From Patescibacteria group bacterium (GTDB taxonomy: Bacteria; Patescibacteriota; WWE3; UBA101185; UBA10185), in NCBI GenBank assembly GCA_018818485.1, contig JAHIRX010000003.1:1-5308 (forward strand): DNA of 5,308 nucleotides. The letters are read 5' to 3'. Below are positions 1 to 5,308 of the stretch, one piece after another. A program made the position numbers and the translations under genes. The notes beneath the pieces are model-generated. The model saw only the letters and a list, made by a program, of their open reading frames with translations. It searched no databases and was not told the DNA's origin. Position 1 is the first letter of the stretch. Each line of letters starts with the position of its first letter.

Positions 1-1
1 A

Positions 2-1459
2 TACTCTAATGTTTCTGTTTTAAATAACATAGAGTTAGCAACTATCTTTCACTTTCCAAACAAAGATGTAGGCACCCCGAACATTTTATGGCTTGGATCA
101 AGAAGGTCTCAGGCTCCTACTGAAACCCCTGATGAGGGCATATACATAGGGGACAGCCTATTTAGAGGTGTAAAAAGGGAGATATTTATCAAAGAAAAAG
201 ACAGAACTAGGCATTTTTACATCCTCGGTCAAACCGGTACTGGAAAATCTGAACTTATGAAATATATGGCCATCCAGGATATTAAAAATGGTGAGGGAAT
301 TGCATTTATTGATCCGCACGGCACAGACATAGATGACATTTTAATGGCAATTCCTCCAGAGAGAAAAGAGGATGTAATTTTATTTGACGCTTCTGATACT
401 GAAAGGCCTCTGGGAATAAATATGCTTGAGGCCCACACAGAAGAGGAAAAACATATCCTAATTAACTCTTTTATTGCTCTGTTATACAAACTTTATGATC
501 CTAACAAACAAGGAATTATGGGTCCCCTACTAGAACGTGCCATAAGAAATGTGATGCTCACTGCAATGGTTGATCCAGAAGCTACTATGGTAGATGTATT
601 AAGACTTTTGATTGATGAGGGTTACTCTAAAAAATTCATTGATAAACTTACGGACCCTCTTGTCAAAAGGTATTGGACAGACGAAGTTGCAAACACTTCA
701 GCTAGCAGAAAGAGTGAGACCATGGGATATTTTGTTTCTAAATTCGATAGGTTCTTAACGGACAAAACAATGAGAAACATTATTGGCCAACCTAAATCTT
801 CGTTTAATATTGCTGAATTAATGGCACAAAAGAAAATACTTCTTGTTGATTTAGCAAAGGGAAAGTTGGGTGAAGAAAACAGTAACTTCATTGGTCTTTT
901 GTTAGTTCCTAGAATTCTTGCAGCAGCACTCCAAAGACATAAATTGCGAAAGGAATTTCCAGATTTCTACCTTTATGTTGACGAGTTTCAGAACTTCGCA
1001 ACAGATGATTTTGCAACAATACTGTCTGAAGCTCGTAAATATAAACTTAACTTAACTGTTGGTCATCAGTTTATTGACCAGCTTCCAGATAGCATAAAAG
1101 ATGCTGTGTTTGGAAATGTTGGAACAACCTGTGTATTTAGAGTAGGAACAGAAGATGCAGAAGTCTTAGAACCTCAGTTTGAACCTCATTTTACAAAACA
1201 AGACCTTATAAAACTACCTACAGGAAGTGCTTATATTAGACTTTTGGTAAATAACCAACCCACAGAACCTTTTTCTATAAATGTAGACTGGGACAAGATA
1301 AACTCTGTAGAGAAAAGCCCTGATGTTGCTGATGAAATAAGAAAACTCTCACGTGAAAAGTATGGTGTTCCGGTGGAAGAGGTTGAGAAAATGATAGAAG
1401 AAAGAATACAAGAAAGTACAAGTATTCAACCCTCCCCTCTTTCTAAGATTCCATTTTAA
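2..1459 (+). CDS. VirD4/TraD-like type IV secretion DNA-translocating ATPase, 5' partial
   Basis: The reading frame is open from base 2, so the true start lies upstream; 485 C-terminal residues are visible. It looks like the RecA-fold motor of the VirD4/TraD/HerA group, which pumps DNA through a membrane channel using ATP. Residues 7-35 (LNNIELATIFHFPN, then TPNILWLGSR) match a segment I recall before the motor domain in CPR members. Walker A is GQTGTGKS at 76-83 (bases 227-250), followed by IDPHG at 103-107. KILLVDLAKG lies at 278-287, Walker B LYVDEF at 324-329 (D327, E328), and the sensor-like stretch SEARKYKLNL with GHQF at 342-357. The C-terminus has LSREKYGV (449-456) and a Glu-rich helix. 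All catalytic motifs look intact, so the enzyme should be active. No membrane segment is seen in this part; family anchors are N-terminal and would lie outside the window. Its role could be conjugation-like transfer, DNA uptake or chromosome handling; the sequence does not decide. The family call is firm, the substrate unknown. Confidence 0.9.
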   Translation, partial: YSNVSVLNNIELATIFHFPNKDVGTPNILWLGSRRSQAPTETPDEGIYIGDSLFRGVKREIFIKEKDRTRHFYILGQTGTGKSELMKYMAIQDIKNGEGIAFIDPHGTDIDDILMAIPPERKEDVILFDASDTERPLGINMLEAHTEEEKHILINSFIALLYKLYDPNKQGIMGPLLERAIRNVMLTAMVDPEATMVDVLRLLIDEGYSKKFIDKLTDPLVKRYWTDEVANTSASRKSETMGYFVSKFDRFLTDKTMRNIIGQPKSSFNIAELMAQKKILLVDLAKGKLGEENSNFIGLLLVPRILAAALQRHKLRKEFPDFYLYVDEFQNFATDDFATILSEARKYKLNLTVGHQFIDQLPDSIKDAVFGNVGTTCVFRVGTEDAEVLEPQFEPHFTKQDLIKLPTGSAYIRLLVNNQPTEPFSINVDWDKINSVEKSPDVADEIRKLSREKYGVPVEEVEKMIEERIQESTSIQPSPLSKIPF

Positions 1460-1462
1460 ATC

Positions 1463-1492
1463 CTGGCAGCATAAAACCCTTACTTGTATAAT
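1463..1492 (+). promoter_or_regulatory. Sigma70-type promoter for the FtsA/PilM-like gene, probably leaderless
   Basis: A perfect TATAAT lies at 1487-1492. CTGGCA at 1463-1468 matches 4 of 6 positions of the -35 consensus, with an 18-base spacer. Seven bases separate the hexamer from the ATG at 1500, so transcription should begin at or next to the start codon. The gap holds no Shine-Dalgarno-like sequence, which fits a leaderless mRNA. The promoter sits in the 40-base gap after the ATPase gene, so the downstream genes may be transcribed independently of it. Confidence 0.65.
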
Positions 1493-1499
1493 CAAATTA

Positions 1500-2696
1500 A
1501 TGTTTAAGCTGCCTTTCTTTGGTAAAACACAAAAAGCACTAGATAAATTCCTCTGTGTGAATATTAACGCAAGAGATATAAGGGTGTTAGCAATATATTC
1601 AGACGGGGAATCTTTTAGAATTATTGGCTCAGGAATTCAAAACCTTGAGTATGGGAGTGTTAGGAATGGAATTGTAGTTGAAAAAGAAGAAGTTATTGAA
1701 GCACTAAAGATAGCTTCTACCCAAGCAACCAGTGAGCAAGAAGAAGAAATTAGAGATGCTCTTATTGGTGTGGATGGGGGAATGTGTCTTGGCATAACTA
1801 CGACGGTAAGATCTAAAAGAGGCGGGGGTATTATTGATGAGAACGAATTAGATACCCTTTACGAAAAACTAATCGAGGCCGCATGTATTCAGGCAAGGAA
1901 CAAATCTTTACACATCACGGGGGATCCTGATACTGACTTTAAGGCTATTACTACAAAAAACATTTACCTTAAAATTGATAACCAGTCAGTACCTTCACTA
2001 AAAGGACAGTCAGGAAATACACTTGAGGTTGCTCAGTTTAATGCTTTTGCCCCTTCCTCTCACCTAAAAATCTTAGAAAGCGTTGCTCAAAAAGCAGGTT
2101 TAAAGGTACTTGCAATTGGTTCTTTAACCTATGGTTTAACACAGTGGGTAATAAATTCTCCTAGTAAACCTCTTGATTTCGTTTTAATAAACGCCTCTGA
2201 AGATGCAACTGATGTAGCTGTAGTATTTGGAGGAGGAATAATATCCACCCAATCTCTCCATATAGGGTTTTTACACTTTATCGAAGGTATAAGCGAAAAA
2301 ATGGGGCTAACAAAACAAGAAGCAGAGAACGTCCTAAAGGTTTATATGTTAGGAAACCTCACGGAAAGTGAATCGGAGGTTGTTAGAAACTGCATAAATG
2401 ATACACTTGATGTTTGGCTTGGAGGACTAACACTCCTTTTTGAAGAGTTTTCTGATGTAAAAACATTTGCACCTAAGGTATTTTTGACTGGGTATGGGGT
2501 AGAAATACCCGATGTTTATGAAGCGTTAACTAAAGAACCGTGGACGAAATCAATTGCTTTTAAAGCTCCTCCGGAATTCTCTAAACTAACTTTTACAGAC
2601 ATGGGAAATGTTAGCGATTCTACAGGTAAAACTCAAACTCCTGATTGGATAAATACAGCAGCGATATCAATAATTTACGATGAGCTTTTTAAATAA
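1500..2696 (+). CDS. FtsA/PilM-like actin-fold protein with degenerate nucleotide-binding motifs
   Basis: This 398-residue protein has the layout of the FtsA/PilM branch of the actin/Hsp70 superfamily: cytoplasmic proteins that bind a membrane partner in division or type IV pilus assembly. The phosphate-1 region is residues 18-31 (CVNINARDIRVLAI). RNGIVVEKEEVIEAL at 56-70 matches the FtsA-family segment after it. LIGVDGGMCLGITTTVRS starts the inserted SHS2/1C-type subdomain (about 88-165). The phosphate-2 region is 227-246 (FVLINASEDATDVAVVFGGG), and the adenosine region is 326-335 (KVFLTGYGVE). The usual acidic/glycine residues are altered: DIG-type becomes NIN, and the DLG-type turn becomes NASEDATD. 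ATP binding or hydrolysis may therefore be weak or lost. The N-terminus MFKLPFFGK could be a short membrane-contacting segment; no transmembrane helix is present. ATG 1500 was chosen because a TATAAT lies seven bases upstream. The gene overlaps or abuts the next gene, implying coupled translation. FtsA-like versus PilM-like cannot be settled from sequence alone. Confidence 0.75.
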   Translation: MFKLPFFGKTQKALDKFLCVNINARDIRVLAIYSDGESFRIIGSGIQNLEYGSVRNGIVVEKEEVIEALKIASTQATSEQEEEIRDALIGVDGGMCLGITTTVRSKRGGGIIDENELDTLYEKLIEAACIQARNKSLHITGDPDTDFKAITTKNIYLKIDNQSVPSLKGQSGNTLEVAQFNAFAPSSHLKILESVAQKAGLKVLAIGSLTYGLTQWVINSPSKPLDFVLINASEDATDVAVVFGGGIISTQSLHIGFLHFIEGISEKMGLTKQEAENVLKVYMLGNLTESESEVVRNCINDTLDVWLGGLTLLFEEFSDVKTFAPKVFLTGYGVEIPDVYEALTKEPWTKSIAFKAPPEFSKLTFTDMGNVSDSTGKTQTPDWINTAAISIIYDELFK

Positions 2697-2697
2697 A

Positions 2698-4248
2698 ATG
2701 ACAAAAATAGAACTTGAAATACATGACAACGTAATAACAACACTTAGTAAAATTAGGGATATTAACGATTCTGGAATAGATATCGTTATTCCACAAGGGT
2801 CAGTTCTTTTTGAAAATATTCTTAATTTAAAGTTAATAGAAAAATACGCAGAGGAAAGAGAAATATCTATACAGATGAGTACAGAAAGTGATGTAGGAAA
2901 TAATCTCTTGTCGATGTTAAATGGAAAAGGTGGTGCAGAAACCTTTACCACTTCTCTCCCTACAGAAGAAGAAAACCTAGCAGCCCAGATAGATGCTCTG
3001 GAAACAGGGGTTGTGATGCCTTCTACTAAGAAGGGGTTTAGGATACCTAAGATGTCTCTTCCCAAGTTTAATATTAGAAAAAGTAGGACCTTTGTTGTTC
3101 TCTTACCTCTCTTGATTGTCTTAGGCTACGTATTTGCTGGTCTTAGACTTCCTAAGGCCAATATAAAGATAAGTGTTCACTCTCAGCCCTTAACAAGAAG
3201 TATTACCATAAAAGTGAAGGCCAATACTGAAACAGATTCTGAACAAAAAATTCTAAAAGGACAAACTCTCTCAGTATCTATGGACGGTTTCAAAGAAATT
3301 GATACAACAGGTGAAAAACTCGTGGGCGAAAAGGCCCAGGGAGAAATCACTGTATACAACAAAACAGATACAGAAATAGAGCTTGATGAAGGAGACGAAC
3401 TTTCGTATAAGGGAAAGTCCACAGACCTAGTTTATTACCTAAAAGACTCAGTCATAGTTCCTGCGAGAGCTCCTGAGGATTCTCTAGACCCAGCTAGTGC
3501 TTTAATTCCAGGTGAGGCAACTGTAGAAATAATAGCTTCAGATATTGGGGAATCCTATAACATAGATGGGGATAGTAACTTAGAGTTTGAAAAATACAAA
3601 AAGAGTGAGATGGAGGGAAAAAGCAAAGAAGATATTGATGGTGGAATGAGTGAAATTGTAAAAATAGTCTCAGAAGAGGACAAAACTACCCTATCCGATC
3701 AGTTAATCTCCGAAACCACCTCTTCTGCTGAAGCTGATATTAAAAAACAAGCAAGCTCTAAGCAAAGCGTTATTGACGGCTCTACTCAATCTAGTGTTAC
3801 AAACGAGTCTTTTAGTTATGAGTTAGATAACGAAACTGACAAACTTTCTTTAACACAATCTGTGTATGCAGAGGGCCTAGTATACTCAAAAGAAGAACTA
3901 GATAATCTTTTGGACGGGATGGTAGAGGATCTTATACCGGAGGGTTTTATACTTTCAGAAAAAGATAGAGAAGTAAATATTGAGGTATTAGGAAATTCCA
4001 CAAGTAGTATCCTCTCCTCTACAGAGGCAGATCTTCAGGTAACCCTAAAGGCACAAGTTGTTCCTGATATAAAAGAGGAGTCTTTAAAAGAACAGCTACG
4101 AGGAAAGGGTTCAAAGGAAGTAGAAAAAATCCTTGGAAGTGTAAAAAATGTCAAAAGTTATGAGTTTAAGCTATCTCCAAGTATTCCATTTTTCCAAAAA
4201 GTACCTAAAAATGTTGGAAAGATTAACATAAGTATTGAAATCAACTGA
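2698..4248 (+). CDS. Bitopic membrane protein, CPR 'baseplate J-like' type, PilN-like topology
   Basis: From ATG 2698 the protein has 516 residues. An in-frame ATG at 2680 would add six residues and overlap the upstream gene by 17 bases. I prefer 2698 because it follows the upstream stop by one base and the recognisable domain starts at once (TKIELEIHD). Residues 2-75 form an alpha/beta cytoplasmic domain containing GIDIVIPQGSVLFENI. An acidic linker follows, then a Lys/Arg-rich stretch (111-130) and one membrane helix at about 131-149 (FVVLLPLLIVLGYVFAG). Basic residues before the helix predict N-inside, so residues 150-516 lie outside the membrane. The outer part has beta-rich repeats of the kind seen in proteins labelled baseplate J/gp47-like in CPR genomes (VGEKAQGEITVYNKT at 209-223, PGEATVEIIASDIGESYNI at 271-289). 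It also has a Ser/Glu/Lys-rich stretch (about 320-385) and an alpha/beta C-terminal module ending in VPKNVGKINISIE. No cysteine or tryptophan occurs. Coupling to the actin-fold gene suggests the two products interact. No phage genes are nearby, so a phage baseplate role is unlikely; the true function is unknown. Confidence 0.65.
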   Translation: MTKIELEIHDNVITTLSKIRDINDSGIDIVIPQGSVLFENILNLKLIEKYAEEREISIQMSTESDVGNNLLSMLNGKGGAETFTTSLPTEEENLAAQIDALETGVVMPSTKKGFRIPKMSLPKFNIRKSRTFVVLLPLLIVLGYVFAGLRLPKANIKISVHSQPLTRSITIKVKANTETDSEQKILKGQTLSVSMDGFKEIDTTGEKLVGEKAQGEITVYNKTDTEIELDEGDELSYKGKSTDLVYYLKDSVIVPARAPEDSLDPASALIPGEATVEIIASDIGESYNIDGDSNLEFEKYKKSEMEGKSKEDIDGGMSEIVKIVSEEDKTTLSDQLISETTSSAEADIKKQASSKQSVIDGSTQSSVTNESFSYELDNETDKLSLTQSVYAEGLVYSKEELDNLLDGMVEDLIPEGFILSEKDREVNIEVLGNSTSSILSSTEADLQVTLKAQVVPDIKEESLKEQLRGKGSKEVEKILGSVKNVKSYEFKLSPSIPFFQKVPKNVGKINISIEIN

Positions 4249-4251
4249 GTT

Positions 4252-4671
4252 ATGCCAAAAGAACAAAATGCTATTAAAATAATCGGGATTGATTATGGAA
4301 GTGCCAATATAGGGCTTGCTCTTGGTATAAATGGATTTGTAACTCCTTTGGAGATTATATCCGGTAAAAATGTCGATGAGGCTATTTATAAGATAATTAG
4401 AATCACCCTAGAAAATAAAGTGAGTAAATTTGTTGTAGGCCTACCTTTAACAGCAGAAGAAAAGGATACGAGTCAGTCTCTTAATACAAGGAGGTTTGTT
4501 AAAAAACTTAAAATACTTAGTAAAAAACCTGTCGAATTCCAAAATGAGTTCGGAACTTCCAAAGAAGCTCTAAATAGAGCTATAACGCTTGGGACTCCGC
4601 AGGGAAGCAGAAAGACTAATGATCATCTCTCGGCGGCTTTAATACTTAAAAGATATTACGAAGAAAGATAA
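4252..4671 (+). CDS. ruvX: RuvX/YqgF-family RNase H-fold nuclease (putative Holliday junction resolvase)
   Basis: At 139 residues this matches the usual length of RuvX (YqgF), a small RNase H-fold nuclease linked to Holliday junction resolution and, in some bacteria, 16S rRNA 5' processing. The first catalytic motif is IGIDYGSANIGLAL (11-24) with D14. VVGLPL at 61-66 is the conserved core strand, and NTRRFVKKL follows at 78-86. The second motif reads FQNEFGTSKEA (96-106), keeping E99. The last is NDHLSAALILKRYY (123-136) with D124. The acidic triad D14/E99/D124 is therefore complete. In most members the middle motif is DERxT; here the flanking Asp and Arg are replaced by Asn98 and Phe100, which could alter activity. 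The start is three bases after the upstream TGA, with no Shine-Dalgarno site, so translation is probably coupled. The gene is last in the + strand unit, and its stop directly touches the stop of a convergent gene. Confidence 0.88.
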   Translation: MPKEQNAIKIIGIDYGSANIGLALGINGFVTPLEIISGKNVDEAIYKIIRITLENKVSKFVVGLPLTAEEKDTSQSLNTRRFVKKLKILSKKPVEFQNEFGTSKEALNRAITLGTPQGSRKTNDHLSAALILKRYYEER

Positions 4672-4890
4672 CTACTCTTTGAGACTCATCTTTACTTCTT
4701 TTGATTCACAGTCCATACATTCAAAGTTTTCCCCTGGCTTTAAACAAGAAGGACACATATACACCCCTTCCCTATATATTAATTTCTCTTGTTCACAAGT
4801 ATTACATAAAAAAATAACCTTATCTTGAGAAATTACTCCACAGTTTGGGCACTCAAATTTTACATTTTTACTTTGTTCAATTTCTTCCAT
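4672..4890 (-). CDS. Small double zinc-ribbon protein, unknown function
   Basis: This 72-residue protein carries eight cysteines in four CxxC knuckles: CPNC (14-17), CNTC (29-32), CPSC (46-49) and CMDC (58-61). Pairing the first two and the last two gives two zinc ribbons with 11- and 8-residue separations, together covering nearly the whole protein. Such ribbons usually bind one Zn each and contact nucleic acid or protein; which applies here is unknown. The charged N-terminus (MEEIEQSKNVKFE) and C-terminus (ESKEVKMSLKE) are short, and there is no signal peptide or membrane segment. ATG 4890 was chosen over the in-frame TTG at 4896 because a TANNNT hexamer ends six bases before it, as at the neighbouring starts. 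The regular cysteine spacing makes this a real gene rather than an antisense shadow. It is convergent with ruvX with no gap and divergent from the small membrane protein gene. Confidence 0.75.
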   Translation of the reverse strand: MEEIEQSKNVKFECPNCGVISQDKVIFLCNTCEQEKLIYREGVYMCPSCLKPGENFECMDCESKEVKMSLKE

Positions 4891-4896
4891 ATTCAA

Positions 4897-4902
4897 ATGG
4901 TA
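4897..4902 (-). promoter_or_regulatory. Candidate -10 element for the zinc-ribbon gene (leaderless type)
   Basis: Read on the minus strand the hexamer is TACCAT, matching 4 of 6 TATAAT positions including the key TA and final T. It is followed by TTGAAT and then the ATG at 4890. That places the transcription start at or next to the start codon. I see no good -35 match. The call rests mainly on the same spacing recurring at 4912-4917 (+) and 1487-1492 (+). Confidence 0.4.
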
Positions 4903-4911
4903 GCATAATGG

Positions 4912-4917
4912 TAGAAT
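4912..4917 (+). promoter_or_regulatory. Candidate -10 element for the small membrane protein gene (leaderless type)
   Basis: TAGAAT matches 5 of 6 TATAAT positions and lies exactly six bases (TTGATT) before the ATG at 4924, so the mRNA would start at or next to its start codon. No Shine-Dalgarno site precedes the ATG. A -35 box is not clear; TATTCA at 4890-4895 (16-base spacer) is a poor match. The element sits nine bases from the opposing TACCAT, so polymerases could hardly occupy both at once. Confidence 0.5.
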
Positions 4918-4923
4918 TTGATT

Positions 4924-5112
4924 ATGAGTGTTTTAAAGTTCTTAATAGTTATATATTTGATACTTGGAACAATATACACCGTATACATATACTCAAAAGC
5001 CCCAAGAAATATTCTCTGGGTACCAATAAATATACTCTTCGGCCCAATAATGGTTGTTTACATTATTATTTTGTCTAAAAGGGGTAAGAGGTTGCCTGTA
5101 GATTGGTGGTAG
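4924..5112 (+). CDS. Small two-helix membrane protein, unknown function
   Basis: This 62-residue protein has two hydrophobic stretches long enough to span the membrane: about residues 4-23 (LKFLIVIYLILGTIYTVYIY) and 31-50 (ILWVPINILFGPIMVVYIII). A short SKAPRN turn separates them, and the basic tail SKRGKRLPVDWW ends in two tryptophans. The positive tail suggests that both ends face the cytoplasm (a hairpin). I do not recognise the family. ATG 4924 is preferred over the in-frame TTG at 4918 because TAGAAT ends six bases before it. The product is much more protein-like than the overlapping +1-frame reading from 4845 or 4908, which has no coherent hydrophobic pattern. The gene lies two bases upstream of the HAD hydrolase start, so the two are probably co-transcribed. 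It could be a small anchor or accessory to an envelope process. Confidence 0.6.
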   Translation: MSVLKFLIVIYLILGTIYTVYIYSKAPRNILWVPINILFGPIMVVYIIILSKRGKRLPVDWW

Positions 5113-5114
5113 AA

Positions 5115-5308
5115 ATGAATAAGAATATTTTCAAAGGAAAAAATACAGCACTTTTTGATCTAGATGGCACAATTGTGGAAACTAAACCAATAGTTCTTAG
5201 AGCACTAAGACAGATCTTAGAAGAAAACAGCTTAAGCTTTGTTAACGAAGAAGACTACTTTATTACAGGGGGAAGGGACTGGAAAGATATTTGGGAAGCC
5301 ATCAAAAT
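5115..5308 (+). CDS. HAD-superfamily hydrolase, 3' partial
   Basis: Sixty-four N-terminal residues are visible before the window ends. The HAD motif I is clear: ALFDLDGTIVET at 12-23, with nucleophile D15 and acid/base D17. This class of enzyme forms a phospho-aspartate intermediate and usually acts as a small-molecule phosphatase or phosphoglucomutase. The helical segment that follows (PIVLRALRQILEEN, then GGRDWKDIWEAI) fits the start of a C1-type cap, as in phosphoglycolate phosphatase-like members. The remaining motifs lie beyond the window, so the substrate cannot be named. ATG 5115 follows the upstream TAG by two bases. GGTGGT at 5105-5110, four bases before the ATG, is the nearest thing to a Shine-Dalgarno site in the window. 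An in-frame GTG at 5106 is a less likely alternative start. Confidence 0.85.
   Translation, partial: MNKNIFKGKNTALFDLDGTIVETKPIVLRALRQILEENSLSFVNEEDYFITGGRDWKDIWEAIK

Larger units (their letters stand above)
4888..4926. repeat. Imperfect inverted repeat joining two divergent start regions, with a nested direct repeat
   Basis: The minus-strand reading of 4888-4902 (TACCATTTGAATATG) and the plus-strand reading of 4912-4926 (TAGAATTTGATTATG) agree at 12 of 15 positions. They flank a nine-base centre at 4903-4911. Each arm contains a -10-like hexamer, a TTGAAT/TTGATT spacer and the start codon of its gene. Nested across the centre is the direct repeat AATGGTAG at 4896-4903 and 4907-4914, with an 11-base period (about one helical turn). 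It may be only two facing promoters, or an operator for a shared regulator. Confidence 0.6.

Noticed and set aside
2667..3065. Antisense open frame of 132 codons within the bitopic protein gene (similar ones at 229-489, 622-891, 3183-3422 and 3816-4001).
   Set aside because: They lie opposite well-supported genes, show no recognisable domain and are Ser/Phe-rich, as expected for reverse readings of Glu/Lys-rich proteins.
2698..4248. Phage origin suggested by the baseplate J-like resemblance.
   Set aside because: There is a membrane anchor, no other phage genes are present, the base composition looks like that of the neighbours, and the gene is coupled to housekeeping-type genes.
4664..4702. 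Possible terminator after ruvX: AAAGAT (4664-4669) can pair with ATCTTT (4688-4693) before a T-rich stretch.
   Set aside because: The stem is only six mostly A-T pairs with an 18-base loop, and it lies inside the convergent gene's coding end.
4894..4925. tRNA-like D-arm (TAGCATAATGGTAGAA resembles the TAGCTCAATGGTAGA of many tRNAs).
   Set aside because: The D-stem does not pair, there is no TTCRA T-loop about 50 bases downstream, and no acceptor stem can be formed.
4845..5078. A 77-residue + strand open frame overlapping the zinc-ribbon gene (antisense) and the small membrane protein gene (another frame).
   Set aside because: It has no coherent hydrophobic pattern or motif, whereas both overlapped genes show clear cysteine or membrane patterns.

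Overview
The window is an AT-rich, tightly packed bacterial segment with seven protein-coding genes and almost no non-coding DNA. No non-coding gap exceeds 40 bases, and I see no tRNA, rRNA, CRISPR array or mobile element. The gene content suggests a Patescibacteria/CPR-type genome. The pointers are a CPR-style conjugation-type DNA-translocating ATPase, a degenerate FtsA/PilM-like actin-fold protein, a one-pass membrane protein of the type often labelled 'baseplate J-like', a minimal RuvX, and a lack of strong Shine-Dalgarno sites. This assignment is inferred from remembered family features; no search was run. TAA, TAG and TGA all act as stops, and no TGA interrupts a gene, so the standard bacterial code fits.

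Layout: (1) 2-1459 (+) is the C-terminal 485 residues of a VirD4/TraD-like ATPase that begins upstream of the window. (2) After a 40-base gap containing a perfect TATAAT comes a tight three-gene unit on the + strand: an FtsA/PilM-like protein (1500-2696), a bitopic membrane protein (2698-4248) and RuvX (4252-4671). (3) The RuvX stop codon abuts the stop codon of a convergent small zinc-ribbon gene (4890-4672, -). (4) A 33-base divergent region separates that gene from a two-helix, 62-residue membrane protein (4924-5112, +). This is followed two bases later by the start of a HAD-family hydrolase (5115 to the window end).

How the genes may work together: the actin-fold protein and the coupled membrane protein resemble the PilM/PilN arrangement (cytoplasmic actin-like partner plus a bitopic protein). 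They could form a cell-envelope, pilus or division subassembly, and the neighbouring DNA translocase makes a DNA-transfer or uptake link imaginable but unproven.

The most distinctive non-coding signal concerns starts. All three genes that appear to head transcription units (1500 +, 4890 -, 4924 +) have a TANNNT hexamer ending 6-7 bases before the ATG, as expected for leaderless mRNAs. The downstream, coupled genes do not. The two divergent starts around 4907 form an imperfect inverted repeat with 12 of 15 positions matching.
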